From Theocolax elegans (lineage: Eukaryota; Arthropoda; Insecta; Hymenoptera; Cerocephalidae): a stretch of 64,000 nucleotides of DNA. Under the pieces are notes generated by a model, which did no database searches, had not been told where the DNA came from, and saw nothing but the letters and a program-made list of their open reading frames with translations. Every line of letters starts with the position of its first letter. The first letter of the stretch is position 1. The stretch covers positions 39,262,118-39,326,117 of the forward strand of contig CM047425.1 of assembly GCA_026168455.1 (NCBI GenBank), given 5' to 3'. Positions 41,860 to 54,200 of the stretch are shown in pieces. A program made the position numbers and the translations under genes.

Positions 41860-42480
41860 TACCATTTTTTTGCAATGAGCCTATAAAGGGACATTTTCAG
41901 ACGTTTTCCTAGCAATTTGAAAAATTTCGAGGAACAAAAAATTCGTACGGGTATATACATGATTTACCTAGCACGAAACCAAAACAATTGTACTTTACTA
42001 AGGTAGAGAAGGTTACAAAAAAATTATAAACGATTTCTACCGTACCATTTTTCTGCAGTGGGCCTATAAAGGGACAAATCTAGTCGTTTTCCAAGCAATT
42101 TAAATAATTCCAAGGAACAAAAAATTCGTACGGGTTTATAACTCATTTACCTAGCACGAAACTTAATCGATTGTACTTTAATAAGATAGAGCAGGTTACA
42201 AAAAAATTATAAACGATTTCTACCGTACCATTTTTCTGCAGTGGGCCTATAAAGGGACATTTCTAGTCGTTTTGCAAGAAATTTGAAAAATTTCGAGGAA
42301 CAAAAAATTCGTACGGGTATATACATGATTTACCTAGCACGAAACCAAAACAATTGTACTTTACTAAGGTAGAGAAGGTTACAAAAAAATTATAAACGAT
42401 TTCTACCGTACCATTTTTCTGCAGTGGGCCTATAAAGGGACAAATCTAGTCGTTTTCCAAGCAATTTAAATAATTCCAAG
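41860..42480 (+). repeat. Two-monomer (364-bp) tandem duplication in satellite B
   Basis: The rare variant GGGTATATACATGATTTACC followed by AAACCAAAACAATTG occurs at ~41949 and ~42313, each time followed by the rare GGGACAAATCTAGTCG. Confidence 0.7.
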
Positions 42481-44899
42481 GAACAAAAAATTCGTACGGG
42501 TTTCTAAATGATTTACCTAGCACGAAACCAAATCGATTGTACTTTACTAAGGTAGAGAAGGTTACAAAAAAATTATAAACAATACCTACCGTACCGTTTT
42601 TAAGCAGTGGGCCTATAAATGGACATTTTCAGTCGTTTTCCTAGCAATTTGAAAAATTTCGAGGAACAAAAAATTCTTACGGGTTTCTAAATGATTTACC
42701 TAGCACGAAACCTAATCGATTGTACTTTAATAAGGTAGAGAAGGTTACAAAAAAATTATAAACGATTTCTACCGTACCATTTTTCTGCAGTGGGCCTGTA
42801 AATGGACAATTTTAGTCGTTTTCCAAGCAATTTAAAAAATTTCGAGGAACAAAAAATTCGTACGGGTTTATAACTCATTTACCTAGCACGAAACCTAATC
42901 GATTGTACTTTAATAAGGTAAAGCAGGTTACAAAAAAATTATAAACGATTTCTACCGTACCATTTTTCTGCAGTGGGCCTATAAAGGGACATTTCTAGTC
43001 GTTTTGCAAGCAATTTGAATAATTCCAAGGAACAAAAAATTCGCACGGGTTTCTAAATGATTTACCTAGCACGAAACCAAATCGATTGTACTTTAATAAG
43101 GTAGAGAAGGTTACAAAAAAATTATAAACGATTTCTACCGTACCATTTTTCTGTAGTGGGCCTGTAAATGGACAATTTTAGTCGTTTTCCAAGCAATTTT
43201 AAAAATTTCAAGGAACAATAAATTCGTACGGGCTTATAAATCTTTACCTAGCACGAAACCTAATCAATTGTACTTTAATAAGGTAGAGAAGGTTACAAAA
43301 AAATTATAAACGATTTCTACCGTACCATTTTTCTGCAGTGGGCCTATAAAGGGACAATTCTAGTCGTTTTCCAAGCAATTTAAATAATTTCAAGGAATAA
43401 AAAATTCGTACGGGTTTATAAATCATTTACCTAGCACGAAACCAAATCGATTGTACTTTACTAAGGTAGAGAAGGTTACAAAAAAACTAAGAAAGATTTC
43501 TACCGTACCATTTTTTTGCAATGGGCCTATAAAGGGACAATTCTAGTCGTTTTCCAAGCAATTTAAATAATTCCAAGGAACAAAAAATTCGTACGGGTTT
43601 ATAAATCATTTACCTAGCACGAAACCTAATCAATTGTACTTTAATAAGGTAGAGAAGGTTACAAAAAAATTATAAACGATTTCTACCGTACCATTTTTCT
43701 GCAGTGGGCCTATAAAGGGACAATTCTAGTCGTTTTCCAAGCAATTTGAATAATTCCAAGGAACAAAAAATTCGCACGGGTTTATAAATCATTTACCTAG
43801 CACGAAACCAAATCGATTGTACTTTACTAAGGTAGAGAAGGTTACACAAAAATTATAAACGATTTCTACCGTACCATTTTTCTGCAGTGGGCCTGTAAAT
43901 GGACATTTCCACCGTTTTCCAAGCAACTTTGAAAAATTTCGAGGAACAAAAAATTCGCACGGGTTCATAAATCATTTACCTAGCACGAAACCAAATGGAT
44001 TGTACTTTACTAAGGTAGAGAAGGTTACAAAAAAATTATAAACGATTTCTACCGTACCGTTTCTTTTCAGTGTGCCAATAAAGGGACATTTCCGCCGTTT
44101 CCCAATCAACTTTGAAAAATTTCGAGGAACAAAAAATTCGCACGGGTTTATAAATCATTTACCTAGCACGAAACTAAGTCGATTGTACCTTACCAAGGTA
44201 GAGAAGGTTACAAAAAAATTATAAACAATATCTACCGTACCATTTTTTTGCAATGAGCCTATAAAGGGACATTTTCAGACGTTTTCCTAGCAATTTGAAA
44301 AAATTTCGAGGAACAAAAAATTCGTACGGGTATATAAATGATTTACCTAGCACGAAACCAAATCGATTGTACTTTAATAAGGTAAAGAAGGTTACAAAAA
44401 AATTATAATCGATTTCTACCGTACCGTTTATTTGCAGAGGGCCTATAAAGGGACATTTACAGTCGTTATCCAAGTAATTTGAAAAATTTCAAGGAACAAA
44501 AAATTCGTACGGGTATATAAATGATTTACCTAGCACGAAACCAAATCAATTGTACTTTACTGAGGTAGAGAAGGTTACTAAAAAATTAAGAAAGATTTCT
44601 ACCGTACCATTTTTTGCAATGGGCCTATAAATGGACATTTCCACCGTTTTCCAAGCAACTTTGAAAAATTTCGAGGAACAAAAAATTCGCACGGGTTTAT
44701 AAATCATTTACCTAGCACGAAACCAAATGGATTGTACTTTGCTAAGGTAGAGAAGGTTAAAAAAAAATTAAGAAAGATATCTACCGTACCATTTTTTTGC
44801 AATGGGCCTATTTAGGGACATTTTCAGTCGTTTTCCAAGCAATTTGAAAAATTTCGAGGAACAAAAAATTCGCACGGGTTTATAACTCAATTACCTAGC

Positions 44900-47800
44900 A
44901 CGAAACCAAATGGATTGTACTTTACTAAGGTAGAGAATGTTACAAAAAAATTAAGAAAGATTTCTACCGTACCATTTTTTTGCAATGGGCCTATAAATGG
45001 ACATTTCCGCCGTTTTCCAAGCAACTTTGAAAAATTTGGAGGAACAAAAAATTCGCACGGGTTTCTAAATGATTTACCTACTACGAAACCAAATCGATTG
45101 TACTTTACTAAGGTAGAGAAGGTTACAAAAAAATTATAAACAATATCTACCGTACCGTTTTTAAGCAGTGGGCCTATAAATGGCCATTTTCAGTCGTTTT
45201 CCTAGCAATTTGAAAAATTTCGAGGAACAAAAAATTCGCACGGGTTTATAAATCATTTACCTAGCACGAAACTAAGTCGATTGTACCTTACCAAGGTAGA
45301 GTAGGTTACAAAAAAATTATAAACAATATCTACCGTACCGTTTTTTTTCAGTGTGCCAATAAAGGGACATTTCCGCCGTTTCCCCATCAACTTTGAAAAA
45401 TGTCGAGGAACAAAACATTCGCACGGGTTTATAAATCATTTACCTAGCACGAAACTAAGTCGATTGTACCTTACCAAGGTAGAGAAGGTTACAAAAAAAT
45501 TATAAACAATATCTACCGTACCATTTTTTTGCAATGAGCCTATAAAGGGACATTTTCAGCCGTTTTCATAGAAATTTGAAAAATTTCGAGGAACAAAAAA
45601 TTCGCACGGGTTTATAAATCATTTACCTAGCACGAAACCAAATGGATTGTACTTTACTAAGGTAGAGAAGGTTAAAAAAAAATTAAGAAAGATTTCTACC
45701 GTACCATTTTTTGCAATGGGCCTATAAATGGACATTTCCGCCGTTTCCAAGCAACTTTGAAAAATTTCGAGGAACAAAAAATTCGTACGGGTATATAAAT
45801 AATTTACCTAGAACGAAACCAAATCCATTGTGCTTTACTAAGGTAGAGAAGGTTACAAAAAAATTAAGAAAGATTTCTACCGTACCATTTTTTTGCAATG
45901 GGCCTATAAATGGACATTTCCGCCGTTTTCCAAGCAACTTTGAAATATTTCGAGGAACAAGAATTCGCACGGGTTTATAAATCATTTACCTAGCACGAAA
46001 CTAAGTCAATTGTACCTTACCAAGGTAGAGAAGGTTACAAAAAAATTATAAACAAAATCTACCGTACCATTTTTTGCAATGGGCCTATAAAGGGACATTT
46101 TCAGACGTTTTTCTAGCAATTTGAAAAATTTCGAGGAACAAAAAATTTGCACGGGTTTATAAATCATTTACCTAGCACGAAACCAAATGGATTGTACTTT
46201 ACTAAGGTAGAGAATGTTACAAAAAAATTAAGAAAGATTTCTACCGTACCATTTTTTTGCAATGGGCCTATAAATGGACATTTCCGCCGTTTTCCAAGCA
46301 ACTTTGAAAAATTTCGAGGAACAAAAAATTCGCACGGGTTTATAAATCATTTACCTAGCACGAAACCAAATGGATTGTACTTTACTAAGGTAGAAAAGGT
46401 TAAAAAAAAATTATAAACAATATCTACCGTACCGTTTTTAAGCAGTGGGCCTATAAATGGACATTTCTAGTCGTTTTGCAAGCAATTTGAATAATACCAA
46501 GGAACAAAAAAGTCGCACGGGTTTATAAATCATTTACCTAGCACGAAACCAAATGGATTGTACTTTACTAAGGTAGAGAAGGTTACAAAAAAATTATAAA
46601 CGATTTCGACCGTACCGTTTTTTTTCAGTGTGCCAATAAAGGGACATTTCCGCCGTTTCCCCATCAACTTTGAAAAATTTTCGAGGAACAAAAAATTCGC
46701 ACGGGTTTATAAATCATTTACCTAGCACGAAACTAAGTCGATTGTACCTTACCAAGGTAGAGAAGGTTACAAAAAAATTATAAACAATATCTACCGTACC
46801 ATTTTTTTGCAATGAGCCTATAAAGGGACATTTTCGTACGGGTATATAAATGATTTACCTAGCACGAAACCAAATCAATTGTACTTTACTAAGATAGAGA
46901 ATGTTACAAAAAAATTAAGAAAGATTTCTACCGTACCATTTTTTTGCAATGGGCCTATAAATGGACATTTCCGCCGTTTTCCAAGCAACTTTGAAAAATT
47001 TCGAGGAACAAAAAATTCGCACGGGTTTCTAAATGATTTACCTACTACGAAACCAAATCGATTGTACTTTACTAAGGTAGAGAAGGTTACAAAAAAATTA
47101 TAAACAATATCTACCGTACCGTTTTTAAGCAGTGGGCCTATAAATGGCCATTTTCAGTCGTTTTCCTAGCAATTTGAAAATTTCGAGGAACAAAAAATTC
47201 GCACGGGTTTATAAATCATTTACCTAGCACGAAACTAAGTCGATTGTACCTTACCAAGGTAGAGTAGGTTACAAAAAATTATAAACAATATCTACCGTAC
47301 CGTTTTTTTTTCAGTGTGCCAATAAAGGGACATTTCCGCCGTTTCCCCATCAACTTTGAAAAATGTCGAGGAACAAAACATTCGCACGGGTTTATAAATC
47401 ATTTACCTAGCACGAAACTAAGTCGATTGTACCTTACCAAGGTAGAGAAGGTTACAAAAAATTATAAACAATATCTACCGTACCATTTTTTTGCAATGAG
47501 CCTATAAAGGGACATTTTCATAGAAATTTGAAAAATTTCGAGGAACAAAAAATTCGCACGGGTTTATAAATCATTTACCTAGCACGAAACCAAATGGATT
47601 GTACTTTACTAAGGTAGAGAAGGTTAAAAAAAAATTAAGAAAGATTTCTACCGTACCATTTTTTTGCAATGGGCCTATAAATGGACATTTCCGCCGTTTT
47701 CCAAGCAACTTTGAAAAATTTCGAGGAACAAAAAATTCGTACGGGTATATAAATAATTTACCTAGAACGAAACCAAATCCATTGTGCTTTACTAAGGTAG

Positions 47801-50800
47801 AGAAGGTTACAAAAAAATTAAGAAAGATTTCTACCGTACCATTTTTTTGCAATGGGCCTATAAATGGACATTTCCGCCGTTTTCCAAGCAACTTTGAAAT
47901 ATTTCGAGGAACAAAGAATTCGCACGGGTTTATAAATCATTTACCTAGCACGAAACTAAGTCAATTGTACCTTACCAAGGTAGAGAAGGTTACAAAAAAA
48001 TTATAAACAAAATCTACCGTACCATTTTTTTGCAATGGGCCTATAAAGGGACATTTTCAGACGTTTTTCTAGCAATTTGAAAAATTTCGAGGAACAAAAA
48101 ATTTGCACGGGTTTATAAATCATTTACCTAGCACGAAACCAAATGGATTGTACTTTACTAAGGTAGAGAATGTTACAAAAAAATTAAGAAAGATTTCTAC
48201 CGTACCATTTTTTTGCAATGGGCCTATAAATGGACATTTCCGCCGTTTTCCAAGCAACTTTGAAAAATTTCGAGGAACAAAAAATTCGCACGGGTTTATA
48301 AATCATTTACCTAGCACGAAACCAAATGGATTGTACTTTACTAAGGTAGAAAAGGTTAAAAAAAATTATAAACAATATCTACCGTACCGTTTTTAAGCAG
48401 TGGGCCTATAAATGGACATTTCTAGTCGTTTTGCAAGCAATTTGAATAATACCAAGGAACAAAAAAGTCGCACGGGTTTATAAATCATTTACCTAGCACG
48501 AAACCAAATGGATTGTACTTTACTAAGGTAGAGAAGGTTACAAAAAAATTATAAACGATTTCGACCGTACCGTTTTTTTTCAGTGTGCCAATAAAGGGAC
48601 ATTTCCGCCGTTTCCCCATCAACTTTGAAAAATTTCGAGGAACAAAAAATTCGCACGGGTTTATAAATCATTTACCTAGCACGAAACTAAGTCGATTGTA
48701 CCTTACCAAGGTAGAGAAGGTTACAAAAAAATTATAAACAATATCTACCGTACCATTTTTTTGCAATGAGCCTATAAAGGGACATTTTCGTACGGGTATA
48801 TAAATGATTTACCTAGCACGAAACCAAATCAATTGTACTTTACTAAGATAGAGAATGTTACAAAAAAATTAAGAAAGATTTCTACCGTACCATTTTTTTG
48901 CAATGGGCCTATAAATGGACATTTCCGCCGTTTTCCAAGCAACTTTGAAAAATTTCGAGGAACAAAAAATTCGTACGGGTATATAAATAATTTACCTAGA
49001 ACGAAACCAAACCAAATCCATTGTGCTTTACTAAGGTAGAGAAGGTTACAAAAAAATTAAGAAAGATTTCTACCGTACCATTTTTTTGCAATGGGCCTAT
49101 AAATGGACATTTCCGCCGTTTTCCAAGCAACTTTGAAATATTTCGAGGAACAAAGAATTCGCACGGGTTTATAAATCATTTACCTAGCACGAAACTAAGT
49201 CAATTGTACCTTACCAAGGTAGAGAAGGTTACAAAAAAATTATAAACAAAATCTACCGTACCATTTTTTTGCAATGGGCCTATAAAGGGACATTTTCAGA
49301 CGTTTTTCTAGCAATTTGAAAAATTTCGAGGAACAAAAAATTTGCACGGGTGTATAAATCATTTACCTAGCACGAAACCAAATGGATTGTACTTTACTAA
49401 GGTAGAGAATGTTACAAAAAAATTAAGAAAGATTTCTACCGTACCATTTTTTTGCAATGGGCCTATAAATGGACATTTCCGCCGTTTTCCAAGCAACTTT
49501 GAAAAATTTCGAGGAACAAAAAATTCGCACGGGTTTATAAATCATTTACCTAGCACGAAACCAAATGGATTGTACTTTACTAAGGTAGAAAAGGTTAAAA
49601 AAAATTATAAACAATATCTACCGTACCGTTTTTAAGCAGTGGGCCTATAAATGGACATTTCTAGTCGTTTTGCAAGCAATTTGAATAATACCAAGGAACA
49701 AAAAAGTCGCACGGGTTTATAAATCATTTACCTAGCACGAAACCAAATGGATTGTACTTTACTAAGGTAGAGAAGGTTACAAAAAAATTATAAACGATTT
49801 CGATTGTACCGTTTTTTTTCAGTGTGCCAATAAAGGGACATTTCCGCCGTTTCCCCATCAACTTTGAAAAATTGCGAGGAACAAAAAATTCGCACGGGTT
49901 TATAAATCATTTACCTAGCACGAAACTAAGTCGATTGTACCTTACCAAGGTAGAGAAGGTTACAAAAAAATTATAAACAATATCTACCGTACCATTTTTT
50001 TGCAATGAGCCTATAAAGGGACATTTTCAGCCGTTTCATATAAATTTGAAAAATTTCGAGGAACAAAAAATTCGTACGGGTATATAAATGATTTACCTAG
50101 CACGAAACCAAATCAATTGTACTTTACTAAGATAGAGAATGTTACAAAAAAATTAAGAAAGATTTCTACCGTACCATTTTTTTGCAATGGGCCTATAAAT
50201 GGACATTTCCGCCGTTTTCCAAGCAACTTTGAAAAATTTCGAGGAACAAAAAATTCGTACGGGTATATAAATAATTTACCTAGAACGAAACCAAATCCAT
50301 TGTGCTTTACTAAGGTAGAGAAGGTTAAAAAAAAATTAAGAAAGATTTCTACCGTACCATTTTATTGCAATGGGCCTATAAAGGGACATTTCCGCCGTTT
50401 TCCAAGCAACTTTGAAATATTTCGAGGAACAAAGAATTCGCACGGGTTTATAAATCATTTACCTAGCACGAAACTAAGTCAATTGTACCTTACCAAGGTA
50501 GAGAAGGTTACAAAAAAATTATAAACATAATCTACCGTACCATTTTTTTGCAATGGGCCTATAAAGGGACATTTTCAGACGTTTTTCTAGCAATTTGAAA
50601 AATTTCGAGGAACAAAAAATTTGCACGGGTTTATAAATCATTTACCTAGCACGAAACCAAATGGATTGTACTTTACTAAGGTAGAGAATGTTACAAAAAA
50701 ATTAAGAAAGATTTCTACCGTACCATTTTTTTGCAATGGGCCTATAAATGGAAATTTCCGCCGTTTTCCAAGCAACTTTGAAAAATTTCGAGGAACAAAA

Positions 50801-50950
50801 AATTCGCACGGGTTTATAAATCATTTACCTAGCACGAAACCAAATGGATTGTACTTTACTAAGGTAGAAAAGGTTAAAAAAAAATTATAAACAATATCTA
50901 CCGTACCGTTTTTAAGCAGTGGGCCTATAAATGGACATTTTCAGTCGTTT
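44900..50950 (+). repeat. Complex higher-order repeat zone in satellite B (periods ~1.24-1.96 kb)
   Basis: Blocks headed by AATTTGCACGGG(T/G)TTATAAATC recur at about 46147, 48103, 49342 and 50621. Blocks with TACTTTACTAAGATAGAGAATG recur at 46879, 48833 and 50117. Most blocks hold a monomer reading AACGAAACCAAATCCATTGTGC. Two copies (46829, 48781) carry the same internal deletion, where CATTTTC joins directly to GTACGGGTATATAAATG, and a third (~50020) keeps the longer form. The blocks therefore differ by whole-monomer gains and losses, as expected from unequal crossing-over. Confidence 0.8.
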
Positions 50951-51287
50951 TCCTGGCAATTTGAAAAATTTCGAGGAACAAAAAAATTTTTTACGGGTTT
51001 CTAAATGATTTACCTAGCACGAAACTAAATGGATTGTACTTTACTAAGGTAGAGAAGGTTAAAAAAAAATTAAGAAAGATTTCTACCGTACCATTTTATT
51101 GCAATGGGCCTATAAAGGGACATTTTCAGTCGTTTTTCTAGCAATTTGAAAAAGTTTCGAGGAACAAAAGTTCGTACGGGTATATAAATGATTTACCTAG
51201 CACGAAACCAAATCGATTGTACTTTACCAAGGTAGAGAAGGTTACAAAAAAATTATAATCGATTTCTACCGTACCATTTCTCTGCAG

Positions 51288-54200
51288 TTCCTCGAAATTT
51301 TTTCAAATTGCTAGAAAAACGACTGAAAATGTCCCTTTATTGGCACACTGCAAAAAAACGGTACGGTAGAAATCGTTTATAATTTTTTTATAACCTTCTC
51401 TACCTTAGTAAAGTACAATCCATTTGGTTTCGTGCTAGGTAATCATTTATAAACCCGTACGAATTTTTTGTTCCTCTAAATTTTTTAAATGCTTGGAAAA
51501 CGACTAAAATTGTCCATTACAGGCCCACTGCAGAAAAATGGTACGGTAGAAATCGTTTATAATTTTTTTGTAACCTTCTCTACCTTAGTAAAGTACAATC
51601 GATTTCGTTTCGTGCTAGGTAATGATTTATAAACCGTACGAATTTTTGTTCACAATCAAATAGAATTTCCTTGGAATTATTCAAATTGCTTGGTAAACGA
51701 TTAGAATTGTCCCTTTATTGGCACCCTGCAAAAAAACGGTACGGTAGAAATCGTTTATAATTTTTTTATAACCTTCTCTACCTTAGTAAAGTACAATCCA
51801 TTTGGTTTCGTGCTAGGTAAATCATTTATAAACCCGTACGAATTTTTTGTTCCTCGAAATTTTTTAAATTGCTTGGAAAACGACTAAAATTGTCCATTTA
51901 CAGGCCCACTGCAGAAAAATGGTACGGTAGAAATCGTTTATAATTTTTTTGTAACCTTCTCTACCTTAGTAAAGTACAATCGATTTCGTTTCGTGCTAGG
52001 TAAATGATTTATAAACCCGTACGAATTTTTTGTTCCACAAAATTTTTTCAAATTGCTAGAAAAACGACTGAAAATGTCCCTTTATTGGCACACTGCAAAA
52101 AAACGGTACGGTGGAAATCGTTTATAATTTTTTTGTAACCTTCGCTACCTTAGTAAAGTACAATCCATTTGATTTCGTGCTAGGTAAATGAATTATAAAC
52201 CCGTGCGAATTTTTTGTTCCTTGGAATTATTCAAATTGCTTGGTAAACGATTAGAATTGTCCCTTTATTGGCACCCTGCAAAAAAACGGTACGGTAGAAA
52301 TCGTTTATAATTTTTTTGTAACCTTCTCTACCTTAGTAAAGTACAATCCATTTGGTTTCGTGCTAGGTAAATCATTTATAAACCCGTACGAATTTTTTGT
52401 TCCTCGAAATTTTTTCAAATTGCTAGAAAAACGACTAAAAATGTCCCTTTATAGGCCCATTGCAAAGAAATGGTACGGTAGAAATCTTTCCTAATTTTTT
52501 TGTAACCTTCTCTACCTTAGTAAAGTACAATCGATTTGGTTTCGTGCTAGGTAAATGATTTATTAACCCGTGCGAATTTTTTGTTCCTTGGAATTATTCA
52601 AATTGCTTGGAAAACGACTAGAATTGTCCCTTTATAGGCCCACTGCAGAAAAATGGTACGGTAGAAATCGTTTATAATTTTTTTGTAACCTTCTATACCT
52701 TAGTAAAGTACAATCGATTTGATTTCGTGCTAGGTAAATGAATTATAAACCCGTGCGAATTTTTTGTTCCTTGGAATTATTCAAATTGCTTGGAAAACGA
52801 TTAGAATTGTCCCTTTATAGGCCCACTGCAGAAAAATGGTATGGTAGAAATCGTTTATAATTTTTTTGTAACCTTCTCTTCCTTAGTAAAGTACAATCGA
52901 TAGGTTTCCTGATAGGTAAATCATTTAGAAACCCGTAAGAATTTTTTGTTCCTTGGAATTATTTAAATTGCTTGGAAAACGGCGGAAATGTCCCTTTATT
53001 GGCACACTGCAAAAAAACGGTATGGTAGAAATCGTTTATAATTTTTTTGTAACCTTCTCTACCTTAGTAAAGTACAATCGATTTGGTTTCGTGCTAGGTA
53101 AATCATTTATAAACCCGTACGAATTTTTTGTTCCTTGAAATTTTTCAAATTACTTGGATAACGACTGTAAATGTCCCTTTATAGGCCCACTGCAAAAAAA
53201 CGGTACGGTAGAAATATTTCTTAATTGTTTTGTAACCTTCTCTACCTTATTAAAGTACAATCGATTAGGTTTCGTGCTAGGTAAATGATTTATAAACCCG
53301 TACGAATTTTTTGTTCCTCGAATTTTTTTCAAATTGCTAGAAAAACGACTGAAAATGTCCCTTTATAGGCCCATTGCAAAAAAATGGTACGGTAGAAATC
53401 TTTCTTAATTTTTTGGTAACCTTGTCTACCTTAGTAAAGTACAATCGATTCGGTTTCGTGCTAGGTAAATGATTTATAAACCCGTGCGAATTTTTTGTTC
53501 CTCGAAATTTTTCAAAGTTGCTTGGAAAACGGCGGAAATGTACCTTTATTGGCACACTGCAAAAAAACGGTACGGTAGAAATCGATTATAATTTTTTTGT
53601 AACCTTCTCTACCTTAGTAAAGTACAATCGATTTGGTATCGTGCTAGGTAAATCATTTAGAAACCCGCAAGAATTTTTTGTTCCTTGAAATTTTTTCAAA
53701 TTGCTAGAAAAACGACTAAAAATATCCGTTTATTGGCACACTGCAAAAAACGGTACGGTAGAAATCGTTTATAATTTTTTTGTAACTTTCTCTAACTTAG
53801 TAAAGTACAATCCATTTGGTTTCGTGCTAGGTAAATGATTTATAAACCCGTACGAATTTTGTGTTCCTTGGAATTATTTAAATTGCTAGGAAAACCTCTA
53901 AAATGTCCGTTTATAGGCCCACTGCAGAAAAATGGTACGGTAGAAATCGTTTATAATTTTTTTGTAACCTGCTCTACCTTATTAAAGTACAATCGATTAG
54001 GTTTCGTGCTAGGTAAATGAGTTATAAACCCGTACGAATTTATTGTTCCTCGAAATTTTTTAAATTGCTTGGAAAACTTCTAAAATTGTCCATTTACAGG
54101 CCCACTGCAGAAAAATGGTACGGTAGAAATCGTTTATAATTTTTTTGTCACCTTCTCTACCTTATTAAAGTACAATCGATTAGGTTTCGTGCTAGGTAAA

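Larger units (their letters stand above)
15059..51287 (+). repeat. Satellite B, forward arm: ~182-bp tandem repeat, roughly 199 copies
   Basis: A monomer of 181-183 bp reads, in order: GGAACAAAAAATTCGTACGG, GTTTATAAATCATTTACCTA, GCACGAAACC(A/T)AATCGATTG, TACTTTA(C/A)TAAGGTAGAGAA, GGTTACAAAAAAATTATAAA, CGATTTCTACCGTACCATTT, TTCTGCAGTGGGCCTATAAA, GGGACAATTCTAGTCGTTTT, CCAAGCAATTTGAATAATTC, CAA. Three main subtypes differ in the second half: CTGCAGTGGGCC (most common in the centre), TTTTTTTGCAATGGGCC with AAGAAAGATTTC (mainly near the ends), and TTTTCAGTGTGCCAATAAAG. The frames of 60-135 codons on either strand arise because 183 is 61 codons long. They share no start, carry repeat-wide stops and are not genes. 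Confidence 0.97.
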
